Shown here one piece after another: positions 1 through 6,811 of a stretch of 8,032 nt of DNA. The notes beneath the pieces are model-generated. The model was given only the letters and a program-made list of their open reading frames with translations. It ran no database searches and was not told the DNA's origin. The translations under genes were made by a program, and so were the position numbers. Source of the DNA: Firmicutes bacterium UBA7709 (lineage in GTDB: Bacteria > Bacillota_A > Clostridia > Peptostreptococcales > Anaerovoracaceae); assembly GCA_002482405.1 (NCBI GenBank), contig DLFX01000396.1, forward strand, positions 187-8,218, written 5' to 3'. Every line of letters begins with the position of its first letter. Position 1 is the stretch's first letter.

Positions 1-325
1 CTTGAAAATGGGGTTCAACATCCGCAAATAATGGAGTCCCTCTTGGTATTCCGAGCCTTTGGGCATGCAGCACAGCACTATCGGCTGCGGCACGTCCTTG
101 AAGATACCCTATCGCCTCGCGAAAGGCGTTATAGATTGGTAATATTTTTATTCTCTTGCTATGGATAAATAGGGCTTCCTGCTCTGTCAGCCCTTCCGAG
201 AAGCCGGAGATTCTCTCCAGATACCTTCCCCAAAACCTGGGATATCCGAAATTGCGCGCTACGCATTGAAACAAATCTTCTGTTACATTTTGGGCGGAGT
301 CAACTCCCCACTCGTAAATTAACAC
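1..325 (-). CDS. DUF1906 / Rv2525c-like glycoside-hydrolase-like domain protein (5' part, runs off the left edge)
   Basis: An open frame of 108 codons without a stop reads leftward off the window. The translation fits the Rv2525c-like DUF1906 family, a TIM-barrel fold related to glycoside hydrolases and often tied to cell-wall or peptidoglycan work. Visible family features are an early WGVDSAQ segment with the conserved Asp (about residues 6-12), a GRYL strand (33-36), a GLTEQEA helix start (45-51), an ILPIYN strand (61-66), and LGIPRGTPLFADVEP (91-105) with acidic residues at a strand end. I chose GTG at 323-325 because GAGAGG (335-340) lies 9 nt upstream. An in-frame GTG at 332-334 sits too close to that site. 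There is no signal peptide: the domain starts at once, although several relatives are exported. Activity is unproven for most of the family. The C-terminus, including any fused wall-binding domain, is outside the window. Confidence 0.72.
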   Translation of the reverse strand, partial: MLIYEWGVDSAQNVTEDLFQCVARNFGYPRFWGRYLERISGFSEGLTEQEALFIHSKRIKILPIYNAFREAIGYLQGRAAADSAVLHAQRLGIPRGTPLFADVEPHFQ

Positions 326-377
326 TGAAAACACCTCTCACGTACGTTATTTAGAGTTTATGGCGATGGGGTTAAGA

Positions 378-409
378 GGCTGGAGCCGTGACAGAGTCAG
401 GCTCCAGCC
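378..409 (-). terminator. Strong hairpin, probable terminator of the aprX-type gene
   Basis: GGCTGGAGCC (378-387) and GGCTCCAGCC (400-409) form a perfect 10-bp stem. TGAC (389-392) and GTCA (396-399) extend it by 4 bp around an AGA loop, with one bulged G at 388. It lies about 25 nt past the aprX stop codon and before the DUF1906 start. On the minus strand only a short T-containing tail follows (TCTTAACC), and on the plus strand CTTTACT follows. The stem is very stable but the U-tract is poor, so termination may be partial or factor-assisted. Confidence 0.6.
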
Positions 410-433
410 CTTTACTGTGCAGTCATTTTATAT

Positions 434-1729
434 TTAAAGCTCTTTGAACACGCTTCCCCTGGCGTCTACCAGACCTGAGCCTTGATCGTTTTGAGAAGGG
501 CCGGTGAGCGGCTTCGCGTTTTTCATCAGGAGCTTTTTTACTTCATCAGGTGTAAGCTTATCGTCCGATTCAAGCATTAACGCCGCAATACCTGCGCATA
601 TGGGAGTCGCCATGGAAGTACCGGAAAGCGAAATATAATCATTTCCGATCCGGGCGCTTGAGCGCTGCTTATCAAGAGTCGAATTCGGAGACCGGAGAGA
701 AATGATATTTGCGCCCGAGGCAACGACATCGGGCTTTGTGAGGTCATCTATCGTCGGTCCCCTGCTGGAGAAATTCGCCACCTTATAGTCCTCAAAATTT
801 GCGGAGCTCCTATCATCGATGGCGCCCACGGTGATCACCTTGGGATCGATGCCGGGGGAGGAAATGGTCTTGGCTTTTGGTCCTTCATTGCCTGCGGCGG
901 CGCAGACGACGACACCGTGATTCCACGCCAGTTCTACAGCTTGACAGAGGGGATCGTCCGCAGCGGGCTGTGACGCCGTGGCTCCCAGGGACATGCTGAT
1001 GACCCGGATCTTATAAAGGTCTCTGTTGTCGATGCACCATTGGACGCCCTGGATCACGGTGGAAAGAGAGCCGGATCCCTGGCCGTTTAGGACCTTAACC
1101 CCGATGAGGTTGCATCCGGGCGCCATTCCCTTGTACAAACCGCTGGATTTGCTTCCGTCTGAGGCGATGTCTCCGGCGCAGTGGGTACCGTGGCCGTGGT
1201 CATCGTAAGCGACGCTTTTCTTATCTACGAGGTCCTTGAAGGCGACGATTCTTCCGTTGAGGTCGGGATGCGGGTAAATCCCGGTATCCAGTACGGCAAC
1301 GCCGACTCCTTTTCCGGTGACGCCGTGTTCCCAGACGGCGGGAGCTTTTACCGCGGGTGCGGCGGCGTCCAGAACCGCTTTAACCAGTCCGTCGTGCCAT
1401 ATCTTTTTTACGCTTTCGTCATTTACCAGTTTTTCCAGTGCCTTCGCGCTTACCTTTGTACTGAAAGAGTCGATGAGGGCCAGGTCCTTTTTCTTTTTAC
1501 AGCCGGCGGCCTTGCTGGAGGTTTTCGAGCAGATTCCGAAATCATCGGAAGGGTGCATCTGAACGATGACAGGGATCTTGCGGACGCTTTGCCTTGCGGC
1601 TTTGAATATTTTCTGCAGAAAGCGGGGGACGAACCGGAACGGGCGATACCATTCCAGTGCCAGGCTTTGCAGTTCGGGGTTCAGTTTATCTATATTTGAA
1701 CGTATCCAGTTTACTTCTTCAAAGATCAT
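434..1729 (-). CDS. aprX: AprX-type intracellular subtilisin-like serine protease (peptidase S8)
   Basis: This is a 431-residue subtilase. Numbered from the ATG at 1729, the triad is Asp148 (in VAVLDTGIYPHPDL), His180 (HGHGTHCAG) and Ser372 (SGTSMATPIC). The oxyanion Asn is N281 (AAGNEG). The catalytic domain spans about residues 130-425, after a roughly 125-residue N-terminal region that may act as a propeptide or chaperone. No signal peptide or transmembrane segment is visible, so it is probably cytoplasmic. Overall layout, the YPHPDL and NIISLRSPNS segments and the ATPIC ending (instead of the usual ATPHV) match Bacillus subtilis AprX, which is about 440 residues. The start was chosen at ATG 1727-1729 because GGAGG (1738-1742) lies 8 nt upstream. 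The frame stays open to a GTG at 1738, but that codon overlaps the Shine-Dalgarno. An odd feature is a Cys- and Lys-rich insert in the N-terminal region (about 67-81). Substrates are unknown. Confidence 0.9.
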   Translation of the reverse strand: MIFEEVNWIRSNIDKLNPELQSLALEWYRPFRFVPRFLQKIFKAARQSVRKIPVIVQMHPSDDFGICSKTSSKAAGCKKKKDLALIDSFSTKVSAKALEKLVNDESVKKIWHDGLVKAVLDAAAPAVKAPAVWEHGVTGKGVGVAVLDTGIYPHPDLNGRIVAFKDLVDKKSVAYDDHGHGTHCAGDIASDGSKSSGLYKGMAPGCNLIGVKVLNGQGSGSLSTVIQGVQWCIDNRDLYKIRVISMSLGATASQPAADDPLCQAVELAWNHGVVVCAAAGNEGPKAKTISSPGIDPKVITVGAIDDRSSANFEDYKVANFSSRGPTIDDLTKPDVVASGANIISLRSPNSTLDKQRSSARIGNDYISLSGTSMATPICAGIAALMLESDDKLTPDEVKKLLMKNAKPLTGPSQNDQGSGLVDARGSVFKEL

Positions 1730-1735
1730 AAAATA

Positions 1736-1742
1736 CACCTCC
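1736..1742 (-). promoter_or_regulatory. Ribosome binding site that fixes the aprX start
   Basis: Minus-strand GGAGGTG lies 8 nt (measured from GGAGG) before the ATG at 1727-1729. It overlaps the upstream in-frame GTG at 1736-1738, which therefore cannot be the start. Confidence 0.8.
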
Positions 1743-1813
1743 GTGTTTTACATTCTATTCGCAGAAGTTCTCAGGTGTTCGGGCGCTTTTTTATGACTGG
1801 AGCCGGAACGGGC

Positions 1814-1842
1814 TTGAAGGGGAACCGCTGGTAGTTTATAAT
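1814..1842 (+). promoter_or_regulatory. Sigma-A type promoter for the diguanylate cyclase / galM gene string
   Basis: The -35 box TTGAAG (1814-1819; 4 of 6 to TTGACA, with TTGA intact) and a perfect -10 box TATAAT (1837-1842) are separated by exactly 17 bp. Transcription should start near 1849, leaving a leader of about 50 nt before the ATG at 1901. It is the clearest promoter in the window and probably drives several downstream genes. Confidence 0.75.
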
Positions 1843-1900
1843 CAGTACGAACAGAGAAGATGATTTTATTCGCTTTATGAAAGAGGTGTCGGTAGCTAGA

Positions 1901-3025
1901 ATGGATGTTTTTTTGAGAGTTGACATTAACTTTGCGGCGATGATACTGCTTGGGATCGTATGCGTGATCACATACCAAAGGCTGGATATGAAGGATCAAT
2001 TGAACAGAGTTTTTCTGATCACAAGCCTGGTTGTTATTGTAGAGCTTTTTTTTGAGGCGGCATCATGCGTCCTCAACCGCAGGACCGAGCCGTGGGCAGC
2101 GCCTGCTTCCACTGCACTGCATATCTGCCTCTATACGATGGGGCCCGTGCTTGCTTATTTCTGGTATCTGATGATCATCCGCTGGATTTCTCCGGAAAAA
2201 GGGGCGCACAAGGGAAAAAATTTTGTGCTGCTGGCTTTGATCGCTGTCAATCTGACCATTACATTTCTTTCACCTGCTTACGGGCTGGCCTTTTCCATCG
2301 ACAGCGCCAATGTCTATCACAGGGGGCCTTATTATCCGCTTTATATGACTGTTTTATATATTTTTTTCATTTATTCTCTCGTTCTGCTCCTGAAGCGGAG
2401 GAAAGTGGTTGCAACGGAAGAATTTTTCTCTCTCGTGGCGGCAGTAATTCTGCCGATGGCCGGAGGTCTTTTACAAGTGCTGTTTTACGGCGTTCTGCTG
2501 ATGTGGAGCTGCGCAGGCTTTTCCCTGGTGATCATCTATATTTACCTGCAGCAGAGGATGGTCCACCTGGACGACCTCACCGGCGCCTGGATGAGGGGAA
2601 CCTTCGATTATCACATCATGCAGAGGCTGAAGTTAAAGGCGAATCAAGCGTTTGGTTTGATTCTGCTGGATATTGATAACCTGAAGCAAATCAACGATAA
2701 ATACGGTCATTTTGAAGGAGACTATGCGCTGCGGATGACGGTTCAACTGGTGAAAAGCGCTCTGAGAAAAACGGATATCGTCGCCAGGACGGGCGGAGAT
2801 GAGTTTATGATTATTATCGAATGCGGGTCTCAGGAGGAGCTCGATCAGGCCGCAGACCGGATAAAAACCGCCTTGTATAAGCACAATGAGACTGCCCATA
2901 AAGAGTATCTGCTGGACTGCAGTATGGGTGCGGAATTATTCCGCCCGGATATTCAGGATATTGAACCGTTCAAACGCCATGTGGATTGGCTGATGTATAA
3001 AAATAAAAGAGAGAAAAAGAGGTAG
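1901..3025 (+). CDS. Membrane diguanylate cyclase (N-terminal seven-TM region plus GGDEF domain)
   Basis: This protein should make c-di-GMP from two GTP at the membrane. From the ATG at 1901 it has 374 residues. The first 215 or so hold about seven hydrophobic segments, near residues 10-25, 38-56, 72-94, 107-129, 146-164, 175-200 and 203-217. The GGDEF domain follows: DLTG at 225-228, LDIDNLKQIND with metal-site Asp257 and Asn265, Asp274 in the GHFEGD stretch, and an intact GGDEF at 298-302. RxxD (R289-D292) sits exactly five residues before GGDEF, so the inhibitory I-site for product feedback is present. There is no EAL or HD-GYP domain. The start is uncertain: an in-frame ATG at 1877 would add eight residues but has no ribosome site, while AGAGGTG (1882-1888) precedes 1901 at a rather long 12 nt. 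The signal sensed by the TM region is unknown. The stop is 2 nt before galM. Confidence 0.9.
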   Translation: MDVFLRVDINFAAMILLGIVCVITYQRLDMKDQLNRVFLITSLVVIVELFFEAASCVLNRRTEPWAAPASTALHICLYTMGPVLAYFWYLMIIRWISPEKGAHKGKNFVLLALIAVNLTITFLSPAYGLAFSIDSANVYHRGPYYPLYMTVLYIFFIYSLVLLLKRRKVVATEEFFSLVAAVILPMAGGLLQVLFYGVLLMWSCAGFSLVIIYIYLQQRMVHLDDLTGAWMRGTFDYHIMQRLKLKANQAFGLILLDIDNLKQINDKYGHFEGDYALRMTVQLVKSALRKTDIVARTGGDEFMIIIECGSQEELDQAADRIKTALYKHNETAHKEYLLDCSMGAELFRPDIQDIEPFKRHVDWLMYKNKREKKR

Positions 3026-3027
3026 GT

Positions 3028-4098
3028 ATGGTCACTTACGAAAAATGGGGAGAGCATGGGGGAAAGGACGTCTTTCTTTACAAGCTTGAAAACGAAAGCG
3101 GAATGAAGGTTGAAGTCACAAATTTTGGCTGTGGGGTGACCTCCGTTCAATATCATGGAATCGACGTCGCTCTGGGGTTTGACAACCTGGAGGCATATGA
3201 AGCCCAGACCTGCTATCTCGGCGTTACGGCAGGCCGGGCCGCCAACCGCATAAGGGATGCACGGTTTACGCTTTTGGGGACGGAATTTCAGGTGAGCGGG
3301 AATATCGGCAAGCATCATCTCCACGGCGGTTTCAAGGGTTTTGACAAGGTCCTCTGGGATGTGGACAATGTCGACCCGAAGGGAAATGCGGTGCGGTTTT
3401 CCTATCTTAGCAGGGACGGGGAGGAGGGTTATCCCGGAAATCTCACGGTTAAGGTGACCTATTCCCTGGACGAAGAGTGCGGTCTGAGGATCGGCTATGA
3501 GGCTGTGACGGATCAGGCTACCATCGTGAATCTGACCAATCATACCTATTTCAATCTGTCGGGCCACAATTCGGGAACCGTTGAAAATCAGCAGGTAAAG
3601 ATACATTCGAACGCTTTTTTGGAAGTCGATTCGGAATCTATTCCTACAGGGAACATCGTGCCGGTGGACGGTACGCCCTTTGATTTCAGGGATTTTCATA
3701 AAATCGGCGAGCGCATTGAAGACGATGATATCCAGATGAAATACGGGGGCGGATATGACCACAACTGGATCCTGGATGGCGGGCAAACCGGTGATCTGAA
3801 GCCGGCCGGAATCAACGGGCAAACGGATGATTGGATGAAGTTGGCGGCGGAAGCATGGGATGAGAAGACCGGAATTCGCCTTCAGGTTTATACCACCATG
3901 CCCGGCGTGCAGTTTTATTCGGGAAATTCGCTGAATGAGAGAAGCCGGGGAAAGGACGGCGCGATATACGGACGGCGCTGCGGCTTCTGCCTGGAAACCC
4001 AGTTTTACCCCGACGCGATCCATCATCCCGAGTTTCCCCAGCCGGTTCTTCTGCCGGGCCAGACGTACCGGCATAGAACGGTTTATAAACTTAAATAA
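3028..4098 (+). CDS. galM: Aldose 1-epimerase (galactose mutarotase)
   Basis: This cytoplasmic enzyme interconverts the alpha and beta anomers of hexoses such as galactose and glucose, feeding the Leloir pathway or general sugar use. The 356-residue product shows the family's active-site set: Arg74 (GRAANRI), His99 (KHHLHGG), catalytic acid His172 ([12 protein letters not shown]), substrate-binding Asp244 (GGYDHNW) and catalytic base Glu323 ([12 protein letters not shown]). Roles are assigned by analogy with the Lactococcus enzyme. Length is slightly above the usual 340-350. The excess is explained by a segment at about 257-278 between the DHNW and [10 protein letters not shown] motifs. AGAGG (3018-3022) lies 5 nt before the ATG and inside the end of the cyclase gene, so translation is probably coupled. 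No other galactose-pathway gene (galK, galT, galE) is present in the window, so the physiological sugar cannot be inferred. Confidence 0.95.
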   Translation: MVTYEKWGEHGGKDVFLYKLENESGMKVEVTNFGCGVTSVQYHGIDVALGFDNLEAYEAQTCYLGVTAGRAANRIRDARFTLLGTEFQVSGNIGKHHLHGGFKGFDKVLWDVDNVDPKGNAVRFSYLSRDGEEGYPGNLTVKVTYSLDEECGLRIGYEAVTDQATIVNLTNHTYFNLSGHNSGTVENQQVKIHSNAFLEVDSESIPTGNIVPVDGTPFDFRDFHKIGERIEDDDIQMKYGGGYDHNWILDGGQTGDLKPAGINGQTDDWMKLAAEAWDEKTGIRLQVYTTMPGVQFYSGNSLNERSRGKDGAIYGRRCGFCLETQFYPDAIHHPEFPQPVLLPGQTYRHRTVYKLK

Positions 4099-4136
4099 GA
4101 GGTATGATATATCTACAGGACAGAGATACTATACCG

Positions 4137-4142
4137 AGGAGG
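4137..4142 (+). promoter_or_regulatory. Ribosome binding site that fixes the yyaL start
   Basis: AGGAGG lies 8 nt before the ATG at 4151 and only 2 nt before an in-frame ATG at 4145. This favours 4151. The open frame extends back into galM, but no upstream ATG has such a site. Confidence 0.8.
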
Positions 4143-4150
4143 TGATGACC

Positions 4151-5989
4151 ATGACAGCGGAAAAAAGGACGGCCAATCGTTTGATCAATGAGAAAAGCCC
4201 CTATTTGCTTCAGCACGCACACAATCCTGTGGACTGGTATCCGTGGTGTGAGGAAGCCTTTACAAAAGCCAGGGAAGAGGACAAGCCGGTCTTTTTGAGC
4301 ATCGGTTATTCCACCTGTCACTGGTGCCACGTCATGGCTCATGAGTCCTTTGAGGACAGGGAGGTGGCGGAGGCCCTGAACCGGGATTTTATCTCCATAA
4401 AAGTCGACAAGGAGGAGCGTCCGGATATCGATTCCGTCTATATGTCGGTGTGCCAGGGGCTCACAGGAAGCGGCGGCTGGCCCATGACCATCATCATGAC
4501 GCCGGATCAGAAGCCTTTCTTTGCGGGAACATATTTCCCGAAGGAGAAGCGGTACAACATGCCGGGGATTCTGGACATTCTGGCCGCCGTAACGAAGCAA
4601 TGGAAGGAAAACAGAGATCCGCTGCTGAAAGCGGGGGACAAGCTTATAAGCGTTCTGAGCGGCAGGTTAAAAAAGCAAAAAAAGGATGACCTTCGGATAA
4701 GCGAATCCATTCTGGAGGAAGCGAAGGAAATTCTTTACCAGAGCTATGACAGCTGGTTCGGGGGGTTCGGCGCCAGCCCGAAATTTCCGGCGCCTCATAA
4801 TCTGATGTTTCTGCTGCGCTGGAGCAGACTTGAAAAAGACGCCCACGCGCTGGAAATCGTCGAAAAAACTCTCCAGCAGATGTATCGGGGCGGAATCTTC
4901 GACCATATAGGTTATGGATTTTCACGCTATTCCACCGACGACAAGTGGCTGGTTCCGCATTTTGAAAAGATGCTTTACGACAACGCTCTGCTTTCGATCA
5001 TATATCTGGAGGCCTACCAGGTCACGGAAAAGGAGCTTTACCGTTCGGCGGCAGAAAAGACCATGAGCTATATTTCCCGGGAAATGACCGATGGGGCGGG
5101 AGGATTCTATTCGGCCCAGGATGCGGACAGCGAGGGCGGCGAGGGGAAATACTACTTATTTTCGCGGCGGGAAATCATCGATTTGCTGGGAGAAGAGGAC
5201 GGCGAGCTGTTCAATGAGTTTTACGATATCACAGAATCGGGAAATTTTGAAGGAAGCAATATTCCGAATCTTATCAGGACCAAAGATTATGATCCAATTC
5301 CGGACCGCATAGAAAAAAGGCTGCCGGAGGTTTATGAATACAGGCGGAGCCGGATGCGGCTCCACAAGGACGACAAGCTGCTCACCTCCTGGAACGCGCT
5401 GATGATCGCGGCATACGCCAAGGCATATAAAGCGCTGGGTGATGAAAAGTATCTGGAGGCGGCGGAACGGGCGGCTGCTTTCCTTTCGGAAAAGCTGACG
5501 AGAGAGGGCGGCAAGCTCTTTGTGAGCTACCGGGACGGGGTAGCTTCCGGAACCGGCAGCCTGGACGATTACGCCTTTTTTATATGGGCGCTGCTGGAAT
5601 TGTATGAGGCCGGGTTAAAGCCCGATTATCTCGAACAGGCGAGGGAGCTGTGCGCGCTGATGGAAACCTGCTTTTGGGATGAGGAGGCGGGCGGCTTTTT
5701 TCTCACGGACAAAGAGGCCGAAGAGCTGATTTTCCGCCCGAAGGAAACCTATGACGGCGCGATGCCTTCCGGAAACTCGGCGGCCGGTTACGTCCTGATC
5801 AAGCTGAGCAAGCTGACAGGCCTTGAAGAATACCGTGAACTGGGCCTGAAGCAGCTGGACTATCTGGCGGAAAGCGCTGCCGGATATCCGGCGGGATTTT
5901 GCTTTGCCATGATGGCAATCATGATGGAGCTGTATCAGGAAGGATTTCTCTGTGAAAACGGAGTGTGCTACAATGAATCTAATGATTAA
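4151..5989 (+). CDS. yyaL: SSP411 / YyaL-family protein: thioredoxin-like domain (DUF255) plus alpha/alpha six-hairpin barrel
   Basis: This is a 612-residue cytoplasmic protein. Residues about 5-165 form the thioredoxin-like DUF255 domain, with NPVDWYPW (25-32), a CHWC redox motif (C56-C59), HESFED (64-69), [10 protein letters not shown] (85-94) and a GGWPMT loop (108-113) with the cis-Pro-like position. The remainder is the helical barrel related to six-hairpin glycosidases and N-acylglucosamine 2-epimerases. Visible barrel motifs are ASPKFP (208-213), [17 protein letters not shown] (247-263), [12 protein letters not shown] (268-279) and [10 protein letters not shown] (320-329). The family is widespread from bacteria to animals (spermatogenesis-associated protein 20) but its reaction is not established. 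It is shorter than Bacillus subtilis YyaL (roughly 690 residues), probably through losses in the C-terminal half. It follows galM by 52 nt with no terminator. Placement next to galM would suit a sugar-binding barrel, but that is inference. Confidence 0.9.
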   Translation: MTAEKRTANRLINEKSPYLLQHAHNPVDWYPWCEEAFTKAREEDKPVFLSIGYSTCHWCHVMAHESFEDREVAEALNRDFISIKVDKEERPDIDSVYMSVCQGLTGSGGWPMTIIMTPDQKPFFAGTYFPKEKRYNMPGILDILAAVTKQWKENRDPLLKAGDKLISVLSGRLKKQKKDDLRISESILEEAKEILYQSYDSWFGGFGASPKFPAPHNLMFLLRWSRLEKDAHALEIVEKTLQQMYRGGIFDHIGYGFSRYSTDDKWLVPHFEKMLYDNALLSIIYLEAYQVTEKELYRSAAEKTMSYISREMTDGAGGFYSAQDADSEGGEGKYYLFSRREIIDLLGEEDGELFNEFYDITESGNFEGSNIPNLIRTKDYDPIPDRIEKRLPEVYEYRRSRMRLHKDDKLLTSWNALMIAAYAKAYKALGDEKYLEAAERAAAFLSEKLTREGGKLFVSYRDGVASGTGSLDDYAFFIWALLELYEAGLKPDYLEQARELCALMETCFWDEEAGGFFLTDKEAEELIFRPKETYDGAMPSGNSAAGYVLIKLSKLTGLEEYRELGLKQLDYLAESAAGYPAGFCFAMMAIMMELYQEGFLCENGVCYNESND

Positions 5990-5992
5990 TGT

Positions 5993-6018
5993 GCGGCGCT
6001 GCCCTCAAGGAGCGCCGC
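5993..6018 (+). promoter_or_regulatory. GC-rich hairpin in the leader of the DUF1294 gene
   Basis: GCGGCGCT (5993-6000) and AGCGCCGC (6011-6018) are perfect 8-bp inverted repeats. CC/GG (6003-6004 and 6009-6010) can pair inside around TCAA. No U-run follows, so it is not an ordinary terminator. It starts 4 nt after the yyaL stop codon and ends 4 nt before the AAGGGG ribosome site. That placement suggests an effect on ribosome access or mRNA processing between the two genes. Confidence 0.45.
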
Positions 6019-6033
6019 TGTAAGGGGCGAACT

Positions 6034-6303
6034 ATGGAAAATTTGATTTACATACTTATCATCTGGAATGTTATTACCTTTATCTTGATGGGCGTAGATA
6101 AATACAAAGCAGTGCACGACAAGCGCAGGATCAGCGAGAGCACGCTGCTGACCGCGGCCTTTGCCATGGGCGGGGCGGGAGGCATTCTCGGCTCGCTGGC
6201 TTTCCGGCACAAGACGAGGAAATGGAAATTTCGAATCCTGCTGCCTGTTGCGCTGCTCTTCAACCTGTCTGTTATTTTTTTGGCCTGTTATTACATTTTA
6301 TAA
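6034..6303 (+). CDS. Small DUF1294 integral membrane protein
   Basis: An 89-residue membrane protein matching the DUF1294 pattern. The first membrane segment is at about residues 3-19, followed directly by MGVDKYKA (19-26), then RRISE (31-35), a glycine-rich turn MGGAGGILG (45-53), FRHKTRKWKF (57-66) and a C-terminal membrane segment at about 67-88. The basic HKT motif between the hydrophobic parts is the family hallmark. Function is unknown. I chose ATG 6034 because AAGGGG (6022-6027) lies 6 nt upstream and the product then begins like its relatives. An in-frame ATG at 5989 overlaps the yyaL stop (TAATG) and would add 15 residues unlike the family. It has no ribosome site, and its codons cover the hairpin just downstream of the yyaL stop. 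Bcp follows after 45 nt. Confidence 0.82.
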   Translation: MENLIYILIIWNVITFILMGVDKYKAVHDKRRISESTLLTAAFAMGGAGGILGSLAFRHKTRKWKFRILLPVALLFNLSVIFLACYYIL

Positions 6304-6316
6304 ATATAGGTACAAT
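6288..6316 (+). promoter_or_regulatory. Possible internal promoter before bcp
   Basis: TTATTA (6288-6293) and TACAAT (6311-6316) are separated by 17 bp and lie in an AT-rich stretch. The -10 matches at 5 of 6 positions, the -35 at only 3 of 6. It overlaps the end of the DUF1294 gene and would give bcp some independent expression. Confidence 0.3.
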
Positions 6317-6348
6317 GCGGAATTTCAACAAATAAGGAGGGAATTTTT

Positions 6349-6807
6349 ATGTTAGCAGAAGGGACAAAAGCTCCGGAGTTTACTTTGAACGATAAAGACG
6401 GGAACCCGGTCAGCCTTTCCGATTTCAGAGGAAGGAAAGTTGTGGTGTATTTCTATCCGAAGGACAACACTCCGGGCTGCACCAGACAGGCCTGCGCCTT
6501 TAAAGAAGCCTATGACGGCTTTAAATCTGAAGATATCGCGGTCATTGGAATCAGCAAGGACAGCGTCAAATCTCATCAGAATTTTGCCAGCAAATATGAA
6601 CTGCCGTTTATTTTGCTCTCTGATCCCGAGCTCACGGTCATCAAGGCGTATGACGTCTGGAAGGAGAAGAAGCTTTACGGAAAAACTTCCATGGGAGTGA
6701 ATCGGTCCACCTATATCGTGGATGAAAACGGCGTTATTATCAAGGTGTTTCCAAACGCGAAGCCCGATACAAACGCTTATGATATCCTAGAGTTTCTGGG
6801 GAAATAA
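6349..6807 (+). CDS. bcp: Bcp-type peroxiredoxin (thiol peroxidase, AhpC/TSA family)
   Basis: This cytoplasmic enzyme reduces hydrogen peroxide and organic hydroperoxides using thiol electrons, usually from thioredoxin. The 152-residue product has the typical Bcp length. The peroxidatic cysteine is C44 in TPGCTRQAC. A second cysteine, C49, sits five residues later, the spacing of the resolving cysteine in atypical two-Cys enzymes such as Escherichia coli Bcp. T41 and P42 precede the peroxidatic Cys. Arg119 (GVNRSTYIVD) is the probable conserved active-site arginine. FYPKDNTPGC and the ISKDS strand end (68-72) are also typical. GGAGG (6336-6340) lies 8 nt before ATG, a near-ideal site implying good translation. 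It is the last gene before the 126-nt gap and is probably co-transcribed with the genes upstream. No convincing PerR operator is visible. Confidence 0.95.
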   Translation: MLAEGTKAPEFTLNDKDGNPVSLSDFRGRKVVVYFYPKDNTPGCTRQACAFKEAYDGFKSEDIAVIGISKDSVKSHQNFASKYELPFILLSDPELTVIKAYDVWKEKKLYGKTSMGVNRSTYIVDENGVIIKVFPNAKPDTNAYDILEFLGK

Positions 6808-6811
6808 AAGC

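Noticed and set aside
1181..1699. Plus-strand 172-codon open frame opposite aprX
   Set aside because: It is entirely inside aprX on the opposite strand, with no ribosome site and no family features, while aprX has an intact catalytic triad.
1752..1780. Possible minus-strand promoter for aprX (TAGAAT with GAACAC upstream)
   Set aside because: The -10-like box is fair, but the -35 region does not resemble TTGACA and no sporulation-sigma consensus fits well. It is too weak to annotate.
1797..1805. CTGGAGCCG at 1797-1805, also present at 380-388
   Set aside because: A single 9-base match between two intergenic regions, without extension or symmetry, is easily explained by chance.
1748..1999. 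Minus-strand 83-codon frame upstream of aprX
   Set aside because: It covers the promoter region and the 5' end of the cyclase gene on the opposite strand. It has no ribosome site and no recognisable domain.
2065..2676. Plus-strand 203-codon frame inside the diguanylate cyclase gene
   Set aside because: It is an out-of-frame overlap with the cyclase, whose frame encodes coherent membrane segments and a GGDEF domain. The overlap product is low-complexity and unfamiliar.
2953..4074. Long (373-codon) minus-strand open frame opposite galM
   Set aside because: It lies antisense to galM, which has all active-site motifs and a ribosome site. The antisense translation shows no recognisable domain and has no good start signal. 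It is a mirror effect of biased codons.
6288..6303. Possible PerR-type operator ahead of bcp (TTATTACATTTTATAA)
   Set aside because: Only the right half resembles the consensus TTATAATNATTATAA. The left half and the spacing do not fit, and the segment overlaps the DUF1294 stop codon.
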